A DNA stretch of 64,000 nt from Polytrichum commune (taxonomy: Eukaryota > Streptophyta > Polytrichopsida > Polytrichales > Polytrichaceae), in assembly GCA_950295325.1 (NCBI GenBank), contig OX485803.1, positions 61,643,554 through 61,707,553 of the forward strand, written 5' to 3'. Numbering within the stretch: position 1 is the stretch's first letter; the number at the start of each line of letters is the position of its first letter. Of the stretch, positions 36,715-49,354 are shown piece after piece. Below the pieces are notes generated by a model. The model ran no database searches, was not told where the DNA came from, and saw only the letters and a list, made by a program, of their open reading frames with translations. The position numbers and the translations under genes were made by a program.

Positions 36715-39700
36715 TTAGTATGGGTGGGGAAATTAGTGTGGAAATAATACATGTGGGCCACTCGTCTTGTCTAGTCAACGCGGAAACAACGCAAGTCCTT
36801 TAAAGTTGGGTCTCTGCCTCAACCTTCCTAGAAACTTCTGACCAACAACTTGCAAAAGATGGAATCGTCACCTTACATCAAAAGTAGCATAAAATGAAAC
36901 CATCACCCACATCAATTTCCTAGAAATCTATGATTAGTATATATGGCCCGCGCTAAGTTTGAACTAGAGATTTGACATGGGTTGAAAACTGATGTGGGGC
37001 CCACGTGATTACTATAGCACATGCTAACAAGATTACGTAGTGGAGTGACACCATTAGATCATGCCACCCACAACCCCTAGAAAATTAAAACTACATGCAT
37101 TAAAACTATTTCCATTAGGTTGAGCCACACTATCATCTGAAGGCCCGTTGAGTGCACCACAATTTAATGTATGGCGCGTCCCACAAAGTATGCTAATGAA
37201 AGGTGACAAAGAAAAATCTTATTCACAAAATGTTGGGGTGCTGGAATGTTCTCATGTATCATTATTATTGTATTGACATGGGGGTGCACTCTATGTATTA
37301 CTAGCATGCAACTTGAGACAAAAAAAAGCGATTTCCAAGGGGGTATTATTCTTTCCCAACACAATTTAAGGCATGCTATTGCTACATACTATTCTAAAAC
37401 TATGTTTTTTTGTTGGGGCCCTTTCATTAATTGTAATGTCTTCAAAAAAATTTGTTGGAGTGCTATCTTTATTATAATGTACGATGTATTGCCTGCACCA
37501 CTTCATAGCATATAAACAACAATAGCCAACAAGCATACAAAGCAAACAAAAGCATACTTCCATATAGAAACAAACATGCCACAAAACTAACAAAGAGTTG
37601 CATAATGAAACAACATTGCATTCATGAAGGCCAAAAGTTAGTGTTCATAATCATTTGTTTTCTAAGTAGGCCTTTGAAAAGGTTCCACAGTGACATTACA
37701 TTTACATGCCAAAGTTTAGGCTTAAGTTGTTATCAAGGATCATTTGACATTACAAACCTTGTTCTATACACACACAAACATTAGTCCAAGTCACAAGGAA
37801 TCAACCTTAGCCAAGTGTGATATGCTTCAAGGATTGAAATCACACTCACAACTCACATCTCTCACGTACAACCCTCAATTGCCACTTTAAACCCTGACCT
37901 TGTGCTACTCTTAATGGGATGCATTTTGTTGGAGTCACCCATGATGGCAACCTCCCCAAATTGTGATGCCATTGCAGCACCTCCAAGTTGAAGTATGATA
38001 GCATCAATGCATCGCGAAGACAACCTACATCATGGGTGGAAAATTTCCACAAATGTATGCCATACAACCTGCAGGGAATCACATGCGACACTCTACGTGA
38101 GTTGTTCAACCATTTTAGATTGTCTGCAAACTAGAATGCGCAACGCTCAAATTGGGGAAGTGCAAAATACACAAACTAATTGGATTTAGCGGTGTTTGCC
38201 CTTGCCAATTGTAGTGTTGCATACTTTGTGGATGTATACACTATGTTCTTCTAGCAAGTGGATGTTTGCCTTAAGGTAGGCGACTGCTCCATCAACTCCA
38301 TGTTTTTTTTTGTTGTTGTAAGTCAATTACTTGGATCTACATGGCCAAGAGTCCTCAAACATGTAGCCACAATATAGGTTTTGTGTAACCCCATTTGATA
38401 AAAAAATCCCATTAATCCTCATCTAACATTGTGATTGACTCTCTTGCTTGCTAACCCTTCTCTCTTTGTGTGCCTCAAAAATGAACTTTTAAGCTATTGA
38501 TGAATCCCTCTCCCAATCTTAGATCCCTCTCAACCTCTGCAAACTCTCTTGTTCAAGCAACTTTTGCACCTTCACTACATATCAAAGGAAGCTAAGACAT
38601 GAATGATGAGCATTGAGCAGTGAGCGGTAAGCGGTGAGCGATGAGCAACAAACGATAGCGATGACACATGAGCAGTGAGCAATAACATGTGAACAATAAG
38701 TCAAAAATAACAAAATTCCACAACTATAGAGGTCATGACTTAAATTTGGTACTATATTTATTTATTTAATTCAATATTATGGTACTGACATTTCAAAATT
38801 TGAGAACATAAGGGGCCTATTATCACGGAATACTAGAAACTATTCAATCAATTGTTGTAATAATCCACAACATTGTTGCGTGCAACCAAAGTAGACTAGA
38901 AATAATTAATGACATCAACCGACATTTTTGAAACATTACAATGAATACTATACTAGTATCACTACTTGTGTTCAATAACATTGACAAGCTCAAGTAGTCA
39001 CATGTCCTCATTGTAGGTGTATGTTGGAGCATGAATGAACTTGACATTATTGTCATTCACCTTGCATAGAAATATGAACTCATAGTACAATTGTTTGCAA
39101 TACACCTATTTTCCTTTCTTTCCCAAAGCCATGAAAGACAAATTGATGAGGTCCAAGCTTGTGCATTATGGAAAGCCACCAATTGTGACATAGTAGGAGT
39201 ATCCTTCTTGAAGACAATGTTGATGATCACTCCAAATCCTATATATGGAATGTTAGTGATTCCAACAACATAGTATCCATCCATAAGTCCGTCACTCTCC
39301 CATTTGTTTTTGCAATATGTTGTTGATGTTGTTGGATTATGCACTATATTTCAAAATTTGGAAGTTGGGTGGGCATCATGATTTAGTGGGATACAAAAAA
39401 TATAAATGAGGGATGGGGAGTGGTGATTAACTCTTCGAAATGGTGCCCACATGTGGTGCCCAAAATGGTGCCCACATGTGGTGATTAACTCTTCGAAACC
39501 AATTTTAGTTTGACTTTGATGTGTTATGATTATTCACAAAGCATAAAAAGAGTGAAGTGTGGTTTGGATTTAAGTTTAGGCTTTAGAATGTGTTGGGTGG
39601 TTATTTCAAGGGTTAAGTTCAATAGGATAATGCCTTGATTATGTGAGTAGGGGGTAAGGTGAAGCAAGGTGAGCTCCGCGGGTTAAATGCCCACTTTTGG

Positions 39701-40161
39701 ATCCACCTTGTTAGTTTAGGAAGAAGGAAGCTTGGTGGATGGGGATTAGTCCCTACTTTAGGGGTGAAGGTTAAGGGATTGTGATTGGAGGTGCTAATCC
39801 TCTCACCCTATCCTCACCTCTCTCTCCCTCTCTCCCTCTTTGCTACTTAAGGTGTTTTCTCTCTCATTTACAACTCTCTCCATCAAGCGCTCTTAAGGGA
39901 GCAAGTCCTCAAGAGCTTGAGCCACGTGTGTAGGTTATTAGTTTTAGTGGAGTTAATTAGTTAAGCTCTCTCTCTCATTGTTTCTAAAGGGGGTGAGCTC
40001 TTAGAGCTTGAGACAAGGTGTGTGAAGTAAGTAGCTCTTAGAGTAATGTGTGTCAGATTAGTTTAGTTCATTAGCGGTGTAGGTTAGCTCATTTAGCCAA
40101 AGTGCAAGGAAGAAGGAATTAGTGGATGGTTGATTAGCACCTAAGGTGGTGTCATTTAAGG
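36715..40161. other. intergenic, nothing recognised
   Basis: There is a local duplication near 39,420-39,500 (GTGGTGATTAACTCTTCGAA twice, AATGGTGCCCACATGTGGTG twice). From 39,800 to 40,160 the sequence is CT-rich and then contains AGAGCTTGAG repeats. No gene is supported. Confidence 0.5.
38605..38690 (+). repeat. degenerate short tandem repeat
   Basis: Repeats of about seven bases with the sense TGAGCAG / TGAGCGG / TGAGCGA, interrupted. Confidence 0.6.
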
Positions 40162-40495
40162 GGGGCAGCTAGCTGACTTGCTACCAGATACAACTCTGCT
40201 GGCCGAAGCCCAACTGGGGCAGCTAGCTTACTTGCTACCAGATACAACTCTGCTGGCCGAAGCCCAACTGGGCAGCTAGCTAACTTGCTACCAGATACAA
40301 CTCTGATGGCCGAAGCCCAACTGGGGCAGCTAGCTTACTTGCTACCAGATACAACTCTGCTGGCCGAAGCCCAATTGGGCAGCTAGCTGACTGGGCTACC
40401 AGATACAACTCTGCTGGCCGAAGCCCAACTGGGGCAGCTAGCTTACTTGCTACCATATACAACTCTGCTGGCCGAAGCCCAACTGGGGCAACTAG
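40162..40495. repeat. 53/54-bp tandem array, six units plus a partial
   Basis: Each unit runs from GGCAGCTAGCT to GGCCGAAGCCCAACTG and contains CTACCAGATACAACTCTG. Units 1, 3 and 5 start with GG and have TGACT or TAACT after GCTAGC. Units 2, 4 and 6 start GGG and have TTACT. The true period is therefore a dimer of about 107 bp, a higher-order repeat. A seventh, partial unit ends in CTACTGGGCC. An open minus-strand frame runs through several units, but unit lengths not divisible by three argue against coding. Confidence 0.9.
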
Positions 40496-40777
40496 CTAAC
40501 TCTACTGGGCCGGGGCAAATCTTGGATTAAGCTCGGGCTAAGCCTTGTTAGGCCTTCACTTAACGAATCAATACATAGTAACCTTAGCGGCCTCACCACA
40601 AATTAACCTTAGACCACAATAGATTATTTTAGAATATCTTAGGCCTTAGGTAAGTATTGGATTCATTAGGTTAGGTAGGGCATGTGTGATTTTTGAATGT
40701 ATTGGTGCTTGAACCATTGATAAAAGTGTTTTTCAACACTTGAACCTATTGGTCAAAATAAATCACTTGGATTACTA

Positions 40778-41002
40778 ATGGAGAAGGTGGAGGACATCTG
40801 CGGTGGCGAGACGAAGGAGGTTAGGCCGATGGAGAAAGTGGAAGACTCTAGCAATGGAAAAGTGAAGGAGAGGATAATCAAAGGCCAAAGGGGAATATTT
40901 TTGAGAGCTTGTGTTGCCAAGGCCGCCGGTTGGACCCTTGAGAAGGCCAATTCGGCTATAAGTCAAGAGGCTACCATTAATAAACAAAGTGATTCAAAAT
41001 GA
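40778..41002 (+). CDS. small open frame, unknown
   Basis: A 74-codon frame starts MEKVEDICGGETKEVRPMEK. Its first third is two near repeats of MEKVED, and it is rich in Lys and Glu. It follows about 250 bases after the 53/54-bp array. No domain, signal peptide or membrane segment is seen. It is GC-richer than its surroundings, which is the only reason to list it. It could equally be chance. Confidence 0.2.
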   Translation: MEKVEDICGGETKEVRPMEKVEDSSNGKVKERIIKGQRGIFLRACVAKAAGWTLEKANSAISQEATINKQSDSK

Positions 41003-44000
41003 CATAAATGCCTTGGGGTGTGAAGGGAGCATTTTCAATACACAAACAATACATGTGATTCTCAAAACCATTACCCGGACTAGGACGCTTAAGGGTGGTG
41101 GGTTTGGCCTCACAGAGTGTCCCAATTGTTGAGAGCCTAGAACAAGGCAAAAGTGCCTCCCTTTGCTACAATTACAATTGACATGCTCTAGTGACAATAC
41201 CTTCTCCCTTGAGATAAAGATTCTTATCTTTAGTGGCCATATTTTAGATACTATGGACCAGTCCATAACATATTCATTTTGTTGCCATTCACACAAAGCT
41301 TGATGTTGTCATGGCAAAACTAAAACCCATGCTCCACATTGTTGGTGAAAGGAACTTCTTCTTCGTCTCTTTGTATGTTAGAGTAGAGGTGTCATATTTG
41401 CGGATTCCCACTTTGGTAGTGCACAAAGTCCTTGTAATGGCTTGCATTGCCCAACATTTTCTGGTAGAGTTGGGTGGCAACCTTATAATGTGCCACTAGG
41501 AATTAGGGCCGTCAATCTTCAATATTGACATGGTATGTTCTACACCATGCCCTACATAATTCAATGACTCCTCTATGCATGGTTTTTCTTGCCCTAATGT
41601 TTGGGCAAAGAATGGAGTAGTTCACTTTGTCGGGTCAATGTGAGTTGCTTTTGGCACCATGTGGCAAGTCGAGTTTCTGTTGGTAGAACCAAACAATTTT
41701 GTGCCCTCCATGGCATAATCCTTGATGTGAAGAGCTTCTACCCTTAGAGACTTCATGGCCTTTGCCATTGGCCTTGGATCTCCACATTTGGCAATAGCCT
41801 TAAGTTCCACTAATGTTGAATCATGGCCTTTACTAGTAGACCACCTTTCATGCATGACCTATACTTCGCAATCTATATGAAGGCTTGGATCAAATCATCC
41901 ACTTATGCCTTCGTAAAGACAACTCATTTGTGTCTTGGGTTGTTGAAGCCACTTGTTGTGGACCATTTTTGCAAGGTTTTATGTTGGAATCTACATACGT
42001 CTATGGTCATGCATTGCATAAAAGAAATAACATAAAATGAGACAACTACGATAGGTTTCAAATTAATAGCGGTGACGTTTGGAATTTGGATAATGGACAT
42101 GCCACACTTGATTGTTAAAATAATAATAGGAGCTTGCATCTGGGAGTTAGAAATACATATAACTCCAAATGAATAAGGACCCAAATTCGAGATAAAACCA
42201 TCATCGCTATTCTTCTTTTGCATCAAAATGATTTTCATACACCTCTCCATCTGTAGAGTGTATTTCTTGCTCAACATACATGATCCTATCTAGGTTGAAT
42301 CTTACACTAAGTAAATCTTTGGAGACACGAGAGCATCCATCATTTTTTATGGGCAAAGTGAATGGCACAAATGATTCAAAATCTTGTACGTAGGTCTAAG
42401 GACATAGTGCATATTTAAATAAGCCCTCACATGTTTGCTTGGAGTGTCCATTCATGTGTGAAAATGACGGGGGTAGGGTTGATGGCTCCCCTTGCCACAC
42501 CAAATTGGCCTCTTAGTAGAAATTTTATGATCAACTTGTAATATCCAAATTATGGCATAATAACTTCAAATGATACAAGTATTCTTGTCATTAGTATCCC
42601 ATTGGGATAATTGGAATCCAACATTCTTAGATTTAATTTCATTTATTGTTCTAGTTCAACATTGAATTTCGTCCTTGCTTACCATCATTGGACTAGGTAG
42701 TTGTTTTAGAGAAAGATCCCTTTCTATTAAAAGAGTGACAACTCCAAATGATGAGGATTAGCCTTAATAGGCTAGTAATGTCTAATTTTCTTATACTAAT
42801 CCACTCGAGGATAAATAATCTTGTGATATAGTTTGACCCAAGGTAATTTGCAAGGGTATATAAGTAACCTAATCGTGAAGGTAGTCTATCTCCACATATT
42901 AGAGTAGAAGTTAAACCTGTGAAGTATGGTACTTAAATTTAAACTCGCCCCCATGTAGTTTGGGCAATTCAAGCAACCCGTAAAAAATTACACAACATGG
43001 GGTTTTCAAAAAAATCCTTAACCTAATTGTGACAAAAAGAACTTGGTTATGGGGACCACCACTCCACAAAACTAGAATTACCCAAACATAAGCGTGTTCA
43101 TGAAATAGCATTCTTATGAAATGATATGATATCTAATAATGTAGCGGGTGTTGAGATTAGCACCCTTTACCTTACAACACAAGTTAGATCTACCTCCAAG
43201 CTCCAAACAATGTATAAGTTTTAGACCCAGTCTATAGACTATTCAACATCATGGCATTGACATTTGAGAATCATTTCTCTGGTGACAACAACACGGTTGT
43301 ACAATGTTGATTTTTGTCACGTACTCTCCCCTCCCTCCCTTAATGTAGACACACCAACAACCGCCAATTATGGTCTCTAAGTGTATTAATGCAATCATTG
43401 AAATATATATCTTAATGGCATGACCTTGTGAATCCACAAGCCAGTGAGTTGTTTGGGGTTGTTTGTTATGACACCTTGTCGCGTCATCTCGGTTGCATGT
43501 GCCTCATGTCATGTGAATCCCTAAACTACTGACCCCCCAAGTGATTTTAACGTCCGGGAATCCAAAAAGCTTACGAGACTAAAAGCAATACACCAAGATG
43601 ACAGTGACAAGAAAGCTTATCCCTTGGGGTAATGGAGTGCACACAATATACCATTCAATGACATTCAATGTCACTTCCTATATGAAATTATGCACTCTAA
43701 TAACTTCTTGCTCTAGACTTCAATCTTTGCTAGCAAATGTAGTTTGAATATTCTAGAACTCAAACGACTGTGCTTGGTGAAGTATGACAATCTCAGTATA
43801 TAGTCACACACAGCAATTTGTGACCCCAAATAATGACTTTAAATACCCGTGAGACGAATCGACAAAGGCCCACATATACACTAACACTTGAACACTTCCC
43901 CTTTCGTCAAAGACTAAATAAAGACTAAATTGGGGATAGGATTGAAACAAAAGAACAACGCACCTCCTCCTATTGTGACAATAACTACTAACTGATCGAT

Positions 44001-44432
44001 CTTGATATATATATATGCCACCAATTCAACAACTGCCAACAATAAACCAATAATTAATTTATTATTGGCTCATCCTACGACATACATGTGGACTTTGATC
44101 TTATCATATGATACTTGGAGGGGAATATTCCAAGACTTTATCAACAGGAACATGCCAATTCTAGCACCAACAGTATGAACATGCAAGTTTTGGGACTTTT
44201 GGGGGAAAAAAACTGACAATCATGGAACTTAAGGGCAATTTCCCACCCAGTGTTGTATGGAACTTCAAGGGTGCTTCTACTATATATAACAGGATTTGGG
44301 ACGCATGGTGAGTCCCGGAATGAATTGTAAATCAATTGTTACTTAAACCACAAAGAGCTTCAATTGTATATATGGGCTGCTTGTGGTACACCATGTTGGA
44401 GTTGGGTGAATGTGATTGCTGTTACTTAATTA

Positions 44433-44937
44433 GGGCCACTTCACACACGAGCCAAGAGCCGTGACCATGAAACTGTGAGAGCCCAAAAGAAAAGTGTCCA
44501 AAGGCCGTCCCGACACACCTCCACAATCATGGAGTGGGGTCACGGGCCCTCAAGTGTAGTGTGAAGTCATATGTGACCGGGTCCCTCAACCAAATGCTAT
44601 TTCAATGAATTTCTATTCGTGCAGGTCCTCACACATGATTAAATAAAATAAATCAATGATTGTGAGCCGTTCAGAGTGCTATGGTCTCCTAGTTTTGTGT
44701 TAGGCTTATCTCCAAGAGATGGTTTTTGAACATGGTCCAAGTGACCATGAACTATGATCCATTGGATGCCATGTAGGAATCTGTGTAGACTTTACATCCA
44801 TCTTGCATTCACATACTCCGTTGGTCCCTCAGGCGTAGTGTGAAGCGGCGAACTTGGACCGCCTCCGGCTTTTCCACGAATGAGAGTGCTTGAAGTGTAA
44901 TGGTCATGGGCTCTCAGTCTCGTGTGTGAAGTGGCCC
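44433..44937 (+). mobile_element. Harbinger-like MITE, family H1, copy 4
   Basis: A 505-bp element with intact 19-bp terminal repeats GGGCCACTTCACACACGAG and a perfect TTA duplication (44,430-44,432 and 44,938-44,940). The interior is closely similar to copies 1 and 3. It is among the youngest-looking copies here. Confidence 0.9.
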
Positions 44938-45096
44938 TTATGCACTACTACACAGCAGAGCACTTGTTTATGTGTTGGGTGTTGCATGGGGTCAGCATGC
45001 GAAGCTGATTTCCTCTCATGATATTGTGCAAAACTAAAATTATTTACACATTGACTGCTCAACTTATAGTTGATGTGTGTGATGAGTCTCGCTTTA

Positions 45097-45560
45097 GGGA
45101 ATGAGATGGTGTTTGAAACAATGGATGAATTACACTAATTATCCCAATTAGTTAGGGAGGGCTGATAGTGAGTGTGGGAAATTAGAGAAGGTGATACTGA
45201 ATTTCTTTATGCTTTGAAATTAGTGCCACCAAAAGATTTAGGAGACACTAATCACCAAAAATATCATTCATAAACAACACTATTTGTAGCTGAAAGTGCG
45301 GGCACTGGTCACTTTTTCATATATACAGTATTTGCTTATCACTCTACAAACACCTTAGAACATGCACTAATTCTCTTGAAATGTATGGTAAATGAGCACG
45401 TATCCATGAATTTGGTACCACTCAATAAAAAGTTCAGCCCTCACTAATTTGGAGACTTGGCAAAAATAGTGTTTGTTTTGGGAATTAGTGCCACATACAC
45501 TAATTGGGATGATCAATGTACTGTAGTCACAGTTTATTTGACTGTCATCTTGCATTCTGG
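45097..45560. mobile_element. inverted-repeat element, family R-D
   Basis: The outer arms of about 55 bases are imperfect inverted copies: the left has TACACTAATTATCCCAATTA and the complement of the right has TACATTGATCATCCCAATTA, with GAATG..AGATG at the outer ends. A partial inverted copy lies at 61.29-61.45 kb. No coding capacity. The target duplication is unclear, so the superfamily is open. Confidence 0.55.
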
Positions 45561-45989
45561 ATTTAATTTAATTTAATTTAATTTTTGTTGGGTGGGTGGG
45601 TGGGCCTGAAGTTCTTGAGGTTTATAAATAGACTTCTCTCGAGTCTTTTTTTAATACAAAACATCGAATCCCTGCCTACTTGCCCATCCTCGTGAATCGC
45701 ACCTTAACAAACCAACCCTCATGGGTTTCTTACTTAGGACTTCATGGATATACCTAATCCTGTCAAGCATTCAATTATGTGAAAACTGAGCGTTTTTGAA
45801 ATGTAATATTCCCAAAGTGAACAAATTTTGACCGTCCATACCATGACTTCATCATACAATTTACTAAATCTAAATAAATTTACGCCCTAGGTAAGGTTCA
45901 TAACATTATTAAGATCCATAACAATGTTATGTGGAATATTGTTAGTCTCACATAATATTGTTATGAATATGAATTATGTTATGTTGAGG

Positions 45990-46330
45990 CGCCCTGGGCT
46001 AGATCACATCTTCATTTTGCTAGGTCATGCCCCTCCCACGCCTCCTTCACTGCCCGTTCTTCTTGCTCGCACCTGTGTGGGAGCTCTTCCCCATTGGGAA
46101 CTAATGTGACAATACCCAGTCACTTAAGCCGTTAAGCTCCTTTGGCATGTGAAGGAACTCCATCAATTAACTTTGGAATAATAAAAGTGATGTCAACTTG
46201 AATATTTGTAATTTTGACTAGGTGTTGTCACATTGGTTCCCACACATGCGCGGGCAGGAGGACTGGGCAGCGAAGGAGGCGTGGGAGGGGCGGGGCCTAG
46301 CCAAATGAAGATGTGACCTAGCGTGGGGCG
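45990..46330. mobile_element. long-inverted-repeat element with 7-bp duplication
   Basis: Arms of about 110 bp (about 45,990-46,115 and 46,224-46,330) pair along most of their length, for example CCCCTCCCACGCCTCCTTC with its complement. GTTGAGG stands on both sides (45,983-45,989 and 46,331-46,337). The related R-B copy at 31,055 has a single GTTGAGGCATC, which looks like the empty site. The GC-rich arms contrast with the surroundings. Long arms and this duplication length are closest to Mutator-like or foldback elements. Confidence 0.7.
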
Positions 46331-46720
46331 GTTGAGGCATCTATGTTATCAATAAAATGAGAAAGTTTGCGTCTGTTTAGGAGTTATTCTTCTTGCGGAG
46401 AGAAACAAATACTAAGGAGGATAAAATTTTAAATTTTTTTGCATGAATATGTAAATTGTTATAAATTTTGAAGCGGTATAGATCACTAGAACACATAGTC
46501 AATTTGTAGGTTAATTCATAACCGTGCATCTAAATGTTAATTCTTGGCTAAGACATTTGTCAAAGCTCTCATGTGGGTAATCAACCACAAGCGGCCACCA
46601 CATAAACCTCAGCTCCGTTCGCCTAAAAAATATAGATCTCATCCATGTTGGTATTATAGACGCCCTAGTGAGCGGTTAAATGGACTGGGTCAACTATGGA
46701 TGCCTCGATTTTGATAGAGA
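46331..46720 (+). repeat. dispersed repeat R-B, copy 2
   Basis: It matches 31,055-31,480 in order and orientation. Its left edge is occupied by the 341-bp inverted-repeat element. Confidence 0.6.
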
Positions 46721-47533
46721 CCCATAAACCCCGGCGATGAAGGGAGAGAATTAACTTGAGTCAACTCGGTCCCTTACCCATGCTTCTTTACTATCAATTT
46801 CAATCGTATATTATAATACTTTGTGTTTGTGTTTGTATTCTGTGACTTTACTTGAAACTAAAAAATAAATCATAGATTGGCGAGCTGTATGGAGTCCTAA
46901 CTCCAAGCAAAAAATACTAATAAACAAATGAACCGGTTTATAACATGCAACACCGTTAAACATAAGGAAGGCGTGCCTAGTTTGGTTACTAACTTTCATC
47001 CGACACCTATAGTTGAGTGGCACAACTACCTTAGCGTCTTTACCAAATCTCCACGTTTATTGAACGCCATGAGAAGAATGAACGCATCCAAATTAGTGTA
47101 CGCATCCCATAAGTTTGGAGCGCTTGAACGTTGTTTGAGGTGGATAAGAAACCTTTCCCGAGACTTCTACTACGGCTTGCATTATTTCACCCTCACGGCA
47201 TGAGTGTGAGGCATTGATTCACCATGGCTAAGGCCGTGTGAGCGTTTGTTCACGGATGAGGTCGAAGGACAAGCTCATTGAGCCTCGGCAATTGGGGTGC
47301 GGATGCATTTGCGTGATTGGTGGGTCCTTTCCTTCCATGGAGGCCGGACCCTCCATTTCATGACAATGACTGCAATGTGATCACATGAACCGGACCGAGT
47401 CTCCCACAATGCAAAGAAAAAGAAAAAAAGAAAAAAGAAAAAGAAAAGAAAAAACTACATGGTGCTCCTTGTAGGGTATTTGTGAGCACATATTTGCATA
47501 CTCCTCTTGTTCACATGATTGGGGGATGGGGGG
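46721..47533. other. intergenic, nothing recognised
   Basis: An A-rich purine tract lies at about 47,414-47,453. The stretch 46,928-47,203 is open on the + strand but has no recognised motif. No gene is supported. Confidence 0.45.
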
Positions 47534-47537
47534 TTAA

Positions 47538-47770
47538 CCCTTAAAGGACATATGCTTTCCTGATACCACACCCAAAATATCTTTTAAAATTCATTTTAAG
47601 CATGATTAACCAATTAATTTACATAGGCTCTATTCTAAAGAAGTATAGATCTTGCTAAGGTGCTCGATTTGGCATTCTAAAAACCCCATTTGGTGCAATG
47701 GAGTAGAAGTTTTGAACAAGATTCTCCAAAAATAATACCAAGCCCGTGGGGCAGAACTGTCCTTTAAGGG
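47538..47770. mobile_element. 233-bp MITE bounded by TTAA (piggyBac-like)
   Basis: GTTAACCCTTAAAGGACA and its exact complement face each other, an 18-bp perfect inverted repeat. Taking TTAA (47,534-47,537 and 47,771-47,774) as the target duplication leaves ends CCCTTAAAGGACA...TGTCCTTTAAGGG. This agrees with the piggyBac rule of TTAA followed by CC/CCC. Because the outer GTTAAC is itself a palindrome, a TA duplication of Tc1/mariner type is also possible. It is non-coding. Confidence 0.6.
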
Positions 47771-47774
47771 TTAA

Positions 47775-48198
47775 CTCTCTTGTAGAGGTATGAACAACAC
47801 GTGATAACGTTGAATGGGGTATTATCAAAGGGGTTATGAATTAATGTACATATTTAAGGGATATCTGACATATTTGGTGAATATTATCAAATATATGGAA
47901 TATTTTCAAACCAGATGTTAGTACACGATTGTTTTCACTTATTTCTTCAAATTATGAGAGCTGTTTTTCATCATACCGAATTTTTTAGTGGAACATTGGT
48001 TATCGAATACTAAGGGATATTTTAATTATCCAAATTGAATTTTGAAATAGGTGTGGAAGAAGTGGTCCAAATGGATGTTGTTTATGTTCTGTAGTATCAC
48101 TCACTATATAGAGTCACACAATCCATGCTACACTTGGGGGAAGGACTCTTTACACCATGTATGAACTAACGTGACTATGAGAAGGTGTGTTATTTGAG
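47775..48198. other. intergenic, nothing recognised
   Basis: AT-rich, with no gene or repeat recognised. Confidence 0.5.
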
Positions 48199-48833
48199 GC
48201 ATGAGCGTACATAGAATACATAAGGGGAGAGGTAATATTTTCTTCTAGTGTGTACATTTAAAAAGGCTATTGAATTTTATGAAGTAAAGGTAGTTGTGCG
48301 AAAGGGGGCCGTAAGGTTTAAAGAAATTTTTGACAATAGATGTGTTGGTTTCATCCACTTCGCATTTCATTCATTTTTTTTTCATGTGTCATAGGGATCA
48401 AGGAGCACCTTGTAAATTCTTTTTGTTAGGTTTTGCATTTGAGTTCTAGGTTCTAACTAGAGGCTCTTGAAGCTTGCATCATGGGCTTCCTTTAGTTTCG
48501 CTCTCTAAATTGTGGCTAAGTTATTATGCTCTTTTGTTTGTTTGATATAATTGTTGAGTTACATGCTATGGATGAAAAAATATCAATGACTTCCTCATTG
48601 AAAATTGAAAGTGGAGTTTATATGTAATAAAGGCTTATTTAATCCATGATGTATAGTTTGTGTATGTAGTGGAGGCATTTCTTACATTAAATTAAGAATC
48701 TTAGTATAAATATATGTGTCCGTTATTTAGCATGCCATTAGTACGTATACATCTATTTTCCTCTATAAACTTCTCACATGCAAGGGGTTTAATTTCATAG
48801 TGACCCATGCACGTCATTTAGGTTTCCAATGAA
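48199..48833 (+). repeat. dispersed repeat R-A, copy 2
   Basis: It matches 12,666-13,293 along about 630 bp in the same orientation; see that entry for shared blocks. Confidence 0.65.
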
Positions 48834-49354
48834 GAATGCAGCCCCGGGAGGCTAAAAATGTTTATTTAGAATGTAAAATTTACCAAGAAAAGTTGATCTT
48901 ATTCCTATAATGTCCCAAAAACTTGTTTGACCATTGTTGGTAAAATATGATATCTATACAAGAAAGTCATACATAAAATTACTCAATCCCTTCTTAACTT
49001 GGCTCCTAAAAGAGAGAGGAAGAAAGGCTGACATAAGTGGGACCATTCTATGAGTTGGTTGGGAGTAGAATGAAATTGCAAGCACCTACATGGCATGTAA
49101 GCCAACATCATACTCACCAAAATTCCATACTTGACACCATAGTGGCTTTTAGAAATGTTGCATCCATGTCTTACTCTTGATTCTTGGATTAGGTACTAAT
49201 GGTTGTTATTAACTGCAAGATAGTGAGCAATACTTAGACTGAGTACACACAGAATGTGGAGGGAGCCTAGACTAAGAAGGGGATAATGCTCTAGAACTTC
49301 TTGACCCCCTTGGAACATTGATGCACAACTCAATAATGTTATGCAACATTGTGT
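48834..49354. other. intergenic, nothing recognised
   Basis: No gene or repeat was recognised. Confidence 0.5.

Larger units (their letters stand above)
40496..45096. other. long intergenic block, nothing firm except listed items
   Basis: Many short frames lie on both strands at 41.0-42.3 kb, for example a minus-strand stretch 41,622-41,855. None carries a motif I can place and none has clear splice context. H1 copy 4 lies at 44,433. No gene is supported. Confidence 0.45.

Noticed and set aside
40280-40462. Repetitive minus-strand protein from the tandem array
   Set aside because: Unit lengths alternate between 53 and 54 bases, so the frame is not maintained through the array, and there is no promoter or start context.
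40162-40495. CRISPR array
   Set aside because: Units are contiguous near-identical copies without unique spacers, and the host is a plant.
41289-42277. Cluster of short frames on both strands suggesting a decayed gene
   Set aside because: No motif could be assigned and the pieces do not follow one another in a family order I know.
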